Origin: Nitrospirota bacterium | GTDB taxonomy: Bacteria > Nitrospirota > Thermodesulfovibrionia > Thermodesulfovibrionales > UBA6898 | Reading direction: 5' to 3' | Assembly (NCBI GenBank): GCA_021787505.1 | Contig: JAJYLU010000025.1 | Span: forward strand, 1 to 10,708 | Length of the DNA: 10,708 nt | Part shown: positions 7,163 to 10,708 of the stretch, in pieces | Numbering within the stretch: position 1 is the stretch's first letter | Layout: every line of letters starts with the position of its first letter | Made by a program: the position numbers and the translations under genes | Notes under the pieces: generated by a model | Told to the model about the DNA's origin: nothing | Database searches by the model: none | The model's input: only the letters and a program-made list of their open reading frames with translations

Positions 7163-8020
7163 TCACTTTTCAGCTATTGGACTCTGCTGTCCTTCGAGCG
7201 GGCAGCTTTTGAATGCCGGCCTCGACGAGGAGAGCATATCGAGAAGCCGTTTCTTTGCTGCCGGAGAAAGTCCGTAGCTGTCGATCTCCTTCTTCAATTC
7301 CTCAGGTGTCCCATATCCGCCGAGATATCCGTTCACCCGCGCCGCTGCAGTCGAGTTGACGAAGTCCCGTTCCGAAGGATAGACGGCCTCGAACTCTTTG
7401 AGCAGGTCCTGCTCCTGCCTCAGGCGGTACTTCTGGTGGTAGTCCTCTGCAAGCGTGAACCCTGTGTACGGCAGGATCTCGGTGTAAATCTTCTCTTTCA
7501 GCCTGGCCTCTTCCCTGCCCTTCGATTCCAAGGCGAGCTTCCGCTGCCCCTCGTCATGGAAAAAAATCACAGCCTTATACTGACGGGACCACGGCCTTGC
7601 CGTCGGGTCGTGGCCCTTCCAGAAGATATCGAGAAGCTTCCCATAGGAAATCTGCGCAGGATCGAAATCGAGCTCGATCGCTTCAGTATGATCTCCGAGA
7701 CGGCGGTATGTAGGGTGCTCTGTCGTGCCGCCTGCATAACCGACACGCGTCCTCACTACGCCGGGGATACTCCCGAACTGGGAGTCAGGGCCCCAGAATC
7801 AGCCGAGGCTGAATGTGGCGGTCTCGGTCTTCTTCGGAGCAGCACTGTCTATCGGGGGAATGCCGGCAAGCAGGCCGGCCTGTGTCTCGACTGTCGGCAT
7901 GGTATTTCTCCTATAGTTTTGAATGAAATAGGAGGTCAACAGACCGGCCGCAAGCACCACGACCAAGAGGAGAACGTTTCCCGGCCGCGATCTTCGTATA
8001 ATGCCGTCCCGTGACATCAT
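7163..8020 (-). CDS. msrA: membrane-anchored selenocysteine-containing peptide methionine sulfoxide reductase A
   Basis: One frame runs from ATG 8020 to TGA 7163 and is interrupted only by TGA at 7799-7801. Read as selenocysteine (residue 74), it gives 285 residues with ATFSLG-U-FWGPDSQF, so Sec replaces the catalytic Cys of the MsrA GCFWG motif. After it come VVRTRVGYAGGTTEHPTY, IELDFDP and AEDYHQKYR (about 191-199), all MsrA hallmarks, so the enzyme would reduce methionine-S-sulfoxide in proteins. The only Cys in the whole protein is near the C-terminus (FKSCPLEG, residue 273) and is the likely resolving residue. Residues 1-15 are basic and 16-34 form a single membrane anchor, so the catalytic domain should face the periplasm. 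GAAGG (8026-8030) precedes a double ATG (8020/8017). The alternative, a nonsense mutation, would leave an N-terminal peptide and an MsrA without its active site; the SECIS-like hairpin and intact 3' frame argue against it. Confidence 0.9.
7761..7801 (-). promoter_or_regulatory. bacterial SECIS element in the msrA coding sequence
   Basis: Numbering the U of UGA as 1, CUGGGG (6-11) pairs with CCCCGG (36-41, one G-U pair). Above an asymmetric internal loop, ACUCCC (17-22) pairs perfectly with GGGAGU (28-33), closing the apical loop AGUUC (23-27). Bacterial SECIS hairpins lie directly after UGA and present a G-U in the apical loop to SelB; in E. coli fdhF these are G23 and U24, here G24 and U25. 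Size, position and loop therefore fit. The element also encodes residues 75-87, so base choice is constrained twice. Confidence 0.8.
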
Positions 8021-8118
8021 TAAACCTTCATCAGAGATTAACCGATAGATTTGAAGAAACTGTGAATATTTCGTCGTCTCTTATGATTTATGCCATAGCA
8101 GCGGGGCCATGCAAGCGG

Positions 8119-8124
8119 TATAAT
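8119..8124 (+). promoter_or_regulatory. -10 element of the sigma region 1.1 gene
   Basis: A perfect TATAAT lies 54 bp before the start codon of the downstream gene. The expected -35 area (about 8096-8101) does not match consensus. A 6-bp hairpin (AAGAAA 8131-8136 with TTTCTT 8142-8147) lies in the presumed leader. The 157-bp region 8021-8177 is a divergent intergenic region shared with msrA; I see no convincing msrA promoter in it. Confidence 0.45.
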
Positions 8125-8177
8125 GGAATCAAGAAAGAGGGTTTCTTACCGCGACGGCGCGGGCAGGAGGCGCAAAG

Positions 8178-8402
8178 ATGGCAGCCCTGAAAGAGAAGGA
8201 TATCGAAGACGCCTTATTGGAGCTCGGAGTGAAAAGGGGCGTACTATTCTTCGAAGAGTTGTACGACGTTTTTCCGGCTGATTACTTCCCTCTCGAGGAG
8301 ATGGACCGTTTCCTGATGCTTCTCGACGATCTCGGCGTAAAGGTTATCGAAGGCGAAGGGGAGGGCAGGCAGAAGGCCCGCCATAAACACCGGGCGGCCT
8401 GA
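8178..8402 (+). CDS. free-standing sigma-70 region 1.1-like protein
   Basis: The 74-residue product aligns with region 1.1 of housekeeping sigma factors: LLELGVKRGVLFFEELYDVFP corresponds to the 'LL-x-x-G-K-x-x-G-x-L-T-x-x-E-x-x-D-x-L-P' helices, and MDRFLMLLDDLGVKVIEG to the 'x-I-x-x-L-x-D-x-G-I-x-V' end. In RpoD this acidic helical module sits in the RNA polymerase cleft and blocks free sigma from binding DNA. Here nothing else of sigma follows: the protein ends after a short basic tail (RQKARHKHRAA). AGGAGG (8165-8170) lies 7 bases before ATG 8178 and makes the start secure. A possible role is to modulate polymerase or sigma in trans, but this is inference. The small size and lack of neighbours give no further clue. 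Confidence 0.8.
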   Translation: MAALKEKDIEDALLELGVKRGVLFFEELYDVFPADYFPLEEMDRFLMLLDDLGVKVIEGEGEGRQKARHKHRAA

Positions 8403-8510
8403 ACATCTCCTAAAGCTGAAGAATGGGGGCATCAGGGAGAAGGATCCCCGAGGCAGCAGTATGCGCTATACCTTGCCGAGGCGTTCGATCTGTCCGCGAC
8501 GCGGACGGCG

Positions 8511-8753
8511 TTACATCTTCTTTATGAACTCAATGAAGATGAGAAGGACAACGGCACCCGCCGTAGCCGCGATGAATGAACCCAACTGACCTCTGATGGT
8601 GAGGCCGGCGGAATCGAAGAACATGCCTCCTATGAATGATCCGATCAGGCCGACCACCGAATACCCCACATAATCCGTCCCGCGCCTTTTCATGAGCCAA
8701 CCGGCCAACAAACCCGCAACCATTCCGACGACCAGATAACCAATTACATGCAT
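8511..8753 (-). CDS. GlsB/YeaQ/YmgE family small membrane protein
   Basis: The 80-residue product starts at ATG 8753, with GGAGGT at 8763-8768 and a promoter upstream; the longer frame back to 8900 has no such support. Three membrane segments (about 2-21, 29-48 and 57-77) are glycine rich, with GYLVVGMVAGLLAGWLMK, then GYSVVGLIGSFIGGMFF, then LGSFIAATAGAVVLLIFIE. This is the transglycosylase-associated/GlsB family layout, and the protein is of normal length (about 80-85). It is an inner-membrane protein often induced by general stress; the biochemical function is unknown. It converges on the sigma region 1.1 gene across a 108-bp gap containing a GTCCGC/GCGGAC hairpin (8492-8506) without a T run. 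Confidence 0.88.
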   Translation of the reverse strand: MHVIGYLVVGMVAGLLAGWLMKRRGTDYVGYSVVGLIGSFIGGMFFDSAGLTIRGQLGSFIAATAGAVVLLIFIEFIKKM

Positions 8754-8778
8754 GTCTCGTGTACCTCCGTATGATCTT

Positions 8779-8806
8779 ATTGTAACCCAAACAATCAGGA
8801 AGTCAA
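8779..8806 (-). promoter_or_regulatory. sigma-70 promoter of the GlsB/YeaQ gene
   Basis: On the minus strand TTGACT (8806-8801) and TACAAT (8784-8779) each match consensus at five of six positions and are separated by 16 bp. The -10 lies 25 bp before the start codon, leaving room for the GGAGGT ribosome binding site. This is the clearest two-part promoter in the window. Confidence 0.65.
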
Positions 8807-8826
8807 AAAAACGTGTTTGACAGAGA

Positions 8827-8925
8827 GTGCAGTCTGATAAAAGGATAATCAAAAGGCGCAACACTGTTTCGGAGAAACCGGGCAAGTGCAAATGCGGCAT
8901 GGACCTGAAAAAAGTGGATTCATGA
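8827..8925 (+). pseudogene. remnant of a heavy-metal-binding (HMBD-like) Cys domain gene
   Basis: The frame from the TGA at 8818 to TGA at 8923-8925 ends with VSEKPGKCKCGMDLKKVDS. This matches the second half of the small metal-binding domain found in CopA-type ATPases, CusB-type adaptors and free-standing proteins, where CPMHP...PGKCPKCGMDL is usual. The first Cys motif is absent: the residues before it (about 20, Lys/Arg rich) do not fit the family. The only start in frame is GTG 8827, without a clear ribosome binding site. The retained pair is C-x-C rather than C-x-x-C, a variant I cannot judge. A strong terminator 25 bp downstream suggests the true 3' end of a once-expressed gene. A functional 32-residue peptide is possible but less likely. 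Confidence 0.5.
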
Positions 8926-8949
8926 ACTAATCAGCAGGTCTGAGAAAAG

Positions 8950-8977
8950 GCGGGGCCTTTCCGGCCCTGCTTTTTTT
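8950..8977 (+). terminator. Rho-independent terminator
   Basis: GCGGGGCC (8950-8957) pairs with GGCCCTGC (8963-8970) over 8 bp with one G-U pair, around the 5-nt loop TTTCC, followed by seven T (8971-8977). It ends transcription from the metal-binding-domain remnant. Confidence 0.9.
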
Positions 8978-9144
8978 GCCTGCAGCAAGATCATATGGCT
9001 GCTTCGCAGGCCTCCGGGGTTTCACCGGGGAAAGGTGCATTAATACAGAAGACCAGTATCCCCGAGACCACCTCGACATTCCCCGTCCTGTTTTCAGGTC
9101 TTCTCCTTGACCCTCATTTCCCCGGCTTTTTCGTCGGGGCACTA

Positions 9145-9173
9145 TTGACATTCGCAAAAAAAAATGTTTTGTT
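9145..9173 (+). promoter_or_regulatory. possible promoter of the zinc-ribbon gene
   Basis: A perfect TTGACA at 9145-9150 stands 17 bp before TTTGTT (9168-9173), a poor -10, with a run of nine A in the spacer. If it is used, the message would start within a few bases of the ribosome binding site. A 7-bp hairpin (CCCCGGC 9120-9126 with GTCGGGG 9133-9139) lies just upstream. Confidence 0.3.
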
Positions 9174-9186
9174 AGGGAGAGCGCGA

Positions 9187-10134
9187 ATGACTATCACATG
9201 TCCTAAATGCAAGACCAGGTTGAATCTTCCCGACGAAAAGGTGAAACCGGAAGGGGCGAGATTCAAGTGCGCAAAGTGCGGCGCAGTTCTGGTCTTTAAA
9301 GGAAAGAGCCGGAAGGAAGTACCGGACAGAGGGGAAGAAACCGGCGCCTCTGAGCCGTCTCCGTCAGAGGAAATCCGCGCTCCTCTGGAGGGGGGAGGAA
9401 CTGATGATCTTACCGGAAAGGAGGAGCGCCCACCGGGGGTTCCCCCGCTTCGGGCGGCTCCGGAAAGCCCCTCTGCCAGTGAGAAGCCGCCGGATGTGCC
9501 CCTGAATATGGGGGAGTCTCTGCTGACACTGAAGAAAACGATGGCAGCCCACGAGACGGATAAGGTCTCTTCACCGGCCGGCGGAGAAGGGGGGAAGGGC
9601 GTCCCCGGCAAGGCGGTCATCGCGGGATCGGCGGTCGCGGTCCTCATTCTCCTGCTCGTTGCGTTTTTCATCTTCCGTTCTCCGGAGACTGCCCCTAAAA
9701 AACAGCCGGCCCCGTTTCCACCGGCAGGGCAAGAGGCGGCTCAGCCTCCGGCCCAGGCTACTTCTCAGGAGAGCCCCCCGGACGTCACGCCTGCGGCAGC
9801 TCCTCCGGCAGCAGTCCCGGAAGAGGAGATGGCTTCATCGACGCCCGAGGAGAAGGCGGTCGGAATGGTGAAGGGGTCCGATGCCCTGCTGAAGATGACT
9901 TCGGTTGATTCGATCGTCAACAAATGGACGCAGGATAATGCCGGGAAGTATAAGGTGGTCGGCTGGCAGGCGAAAAAGATCGATGATCAGCAATACCTGG
10001 TGAGTTATACGGCTCTTGACGGCGGCATGCCCAAGGGCTTTTATTTTGTAGCCAACCTCCAGAGCGGCGTAGTGGAAGACCTTGCCCGCAATCCTGAACT
10101 GCAGAAGAAATATAATATCCAGTACGCCCGCTGA
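9187..10134 (+). CDS. MJ0042-type zinc-ribbon protein with one membrane segment
   Basis: The frame is open from 8995, but ATG 9187 is the evident start: it has AGGGAGA (9174-9180) upstream and places the zinc ribbon at the very N-terminus, as usual in this family. The 315-residue product has a ribbon with C5-x2-C8 and C28-x2-C31 (TCPKCKTRLNLPDEKV, then FKCAKCGAVLVF), a low-complexity Pro/Glu/Ser-rich linker (about 38-140), one membrane helix at about 142-164 (VIAGSAVAVLILLLVAFFIF), a second Pro/Ala/Gln-rich linker, and a C-terminal domain (about 231-315) with DSIVNKWTQ, KYKVVGWQAKKIDDQQYLVSY and GFYFVANLQSGVVEDL. The ribbon should be cytoplasmic and the C-terminal domain periplasmic. I do not recognise the latter as a named family. 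MJ0042 ribbons of this layout are common in delta-proteobacteria and Nitrospirota; the role is unknown. It is convergent with the next gene, 25 bp away. Confidence 0.85.
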   Translation: MTITCPKCKTRLNLPDEKVKPEGARFKCAKCGAVLVFKGKSRKEVPDRGEETGASEPSPSEEIRAPLEGGGTDDLTGKEERPPGVPPLRAAPESPSASEKPPDVPLNMGESLLTLKKTMAAHETDKVSSPAGGEGGKGVPGKAVIAGSAVAVLILLLVAFFIFRSPETAPKKQPAPFPPAGQEAAQPPAQATSQESPPDVTPAAAPPAAVPEEEMASSTPEEKAVGMVKGSDALLKMTSVDSIVNKWTQDNAGKYKVVGWQAKKIDDQQYLVSYTALDGGMPKGFYFVANLQSGVVEDLARNPELQKKYNIQYAR

Positions 10135-10159
10135 CATACACGGGTATCGACCGGCGGCG

Positions 10160-10483
10160 CTAAAACTTCATCAGCAATTTCAGCAGATAATAACCGCATG
10201 CCGCGGCGAGGAGGATGAGCACGGCAGCCAGGGCCAGGCGAGATCCTTTTTTCGCGGGTTTCTTTTCCTGTCTCTGCGTATCGCCAGGTATTTTCTTCTC
10301 CCCTTCCGGTTTCTCAGCCTCTTTTCCGGAAGGAGCCTGACCGGGCATCTTGATGTCGAGAAGCTCCGTAACCTTGAAATCCTTGTACTGGACTTCCACT
10401 TCCCGGCGCATTGCAAGATCTCTCCCGCATTTTTCACAGGACTTCCCGCCTTTTGTTTCTTCTCCGCAGTGCGGGCATTTCAT
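10160..10483 (-). CDS. zinc-ribbon protein with C-terminal membrane anchor
   Basis: ATG 10483 gives a 107-residue protein whose first residues are MKCPHCGEE, with zinc ligands C3, C6, C16 and C19 (CPHC then CEKC). A start at 10513 is open but lies only about 12 bp from a -10 element, so it is less likely. The middle (50-80) is Lys/Glu/Pro rich and charged, and residues 82-104 form a single C-terminal membrane helix (ALAAVLILLAAACGYYLLKLL). The layout (N-terminal ribbon, linker, anchor) parallels the convergent neighbour, which it meets 25 bp away at the 3' ends. A segment YKDFKVTELLDIKMP might be a binding motif. Probably tail-anchored with the ribbon in the cytoplasm; function unknown. The candidate GGGAG ribosome binding site at about 10497-10501 is some 12 bases from the ATG, a rather long spacing. 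Confidence 0.78.
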   Translation of the reverse strand: MKCPHCGEETKGGKSCEKCGRDLAMRREVEVQYKDFKVTELLDIKMPGQAPSGKEAEKPEGEKKIPGDTQRQEKKPAKKGSRLALAAVLILLAAACGYYLLKLLMKF

Positions 10484-10524
10484 AAGGAAGGAGTTTCTCC
10501 CGACAGGTTTCACATCTCAAGGGT

Positions 10525-10533
10525 ATTATAGCA
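10525..10533 (-). promoter_or_regulatory. extended -10 promoter of the small zinc-ribbon gene
   Basis: On the minus strand TGC plus TATAAT (10533-10525) is a consensus extended -10, the same form as the element at 5610-5618. The start point would be near 10518, giving a leader of about 35 nt to ATG 10483. The -35 region (TTTCAG, 10553-10548) is poor. Confidence 0.5.
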
Positions 10534-10708
10534 GCCCATAAAAATTCCTGAAACCCCCGCGCGGCCGCCTCGCTTGCATTCCCTTTCCCGCCGCTGTAGA
10601 GTAAACTCAGAACGCGGAGCAATGCCCGGATACAAGCGTCCGCACGAAGTGAAGAAAAGGAGCGGCATCCTGTAGCGATGTATGTCGTTGCGATATACAG
10701 TATTGGAG
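10534..10708 (+). other. unassigned right end; possible start of a gene at 10678
   Basis: After the promoter of the small zinc-ribbon gene no coding region can be supported. There is a GC-rich palindrome GCGGCCGC at 10561-10568. An ATG at 10678 opens a frame (MYVVAIYSIG) that runs off the window, with AGGAG at 10658-10662 too far upstream (15 bases) to be a convincing ribosome binding site. A 17-codon frame from ATG 10622 ends at 10675. Neither can be judged from what is visible. Confidence 0.2.

Noticed and set aside
8403..8576. The frame of the sigma region 1.1 gene stays open for 58 codons past its TGA stop and includes protein-like AEAFDLSATRTALHLL, suggesting another Sec or read-through site.
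   Set aside because: There is no SECIS-like hairpin after the TGA, no Cys-containing homologue is known for this position, and the last part merely reads the antisense of the GlsB/YeaQ gene.
8817..8849. TTGACA at 8817-8822 as a plus-strand promoter for the metal-binding-domain remnant.
   Set aside because: The nearest -10-like hexamers (GATAAA, GATAAT) are 13 or 21 bp away, outside the usable spacing.
8995..9186. Upstream in-frame extension of the zinc-ribbon protein (64 extra codons).
   Set aside because: It would place the ribbon internally; the ATG at 9187 has a ribosome binding site, and the upstream stretch contains a promoter-like element and hairpin rather than recognisable protein.

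Overview
This is a GC-rich bacterial chromosomal segment with about a dozen intact genes, one frameshifted gene and three small gene fragments. No rRNA, tRNA, CRISPR array or insertion sequence was seen. The gene repertoire (tandem PilZ protein, MJ0042-type zinc-ribbon proteins, a free-standing sigma-70 region 1.1 protein, GlsB/YeaQ protein, use of selenocysteine) suits an environmental Gram-negative such as Nitrospirota or Desulfobacterota. That placement is an inference from style, not from a marker gene.

Left part (1-3623): the 3' end of a gene with faint RelA/SpoT-like features; a secreted GH43-like glycosidase gene broken by an apparent one-base deletion in a C run; a convergent ArsB/NhaD/SLC13-type permease; a 14-bp tandem repeat; and a minus-strand putative lipoprotein. 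Between 3658 and 4074 two gene tails lie back to back and meet near 3800. This looks like a divergent gene pair whose promoter region and both 5' halves were lost, and the plus-strand tail still has its terminator.

Middle part (4189-7084, all plus strand): a two-PilZ-domain protein (likely c-di-GMP binding) followed 29 bp later by a THEP1-type NTPase; then a secreted ankyrin-repeat protein, PpnP nucleoside phosphorylase, and a secreted YtkA/FixH-like domain protein.

The most notable locus is 7163-8020 on the minus strand. Two adjacent reading frames are really one gene for a membrane-anchored methionine sulfoxide reductase A. Its catalytic cysteine position (GCFWG motif) is an in-frame TGA, giving GUFWG. 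A two-part hairpin starts 3 nt after the TGA, with a GU-containing apical loop at positions 23-27, as expected for a bacterial SECIS element. This is a selenoprotein that ordinary gene callers would split or truncate.

Right part (8119-10708): a 74-aa free-standing sigma-70 region 1.1 homologue with a good -10 and ribosome binding site; a GlsB/YeaQ membrane protein with a clear promoter; a fragment of a heavy-metal-binding-type Cys domain followed by a strong terminator; and two convergent genes for zinc-ribbon proteins with a transmembrane segment. The last ~170 bases contain nothing that can be called confidently.
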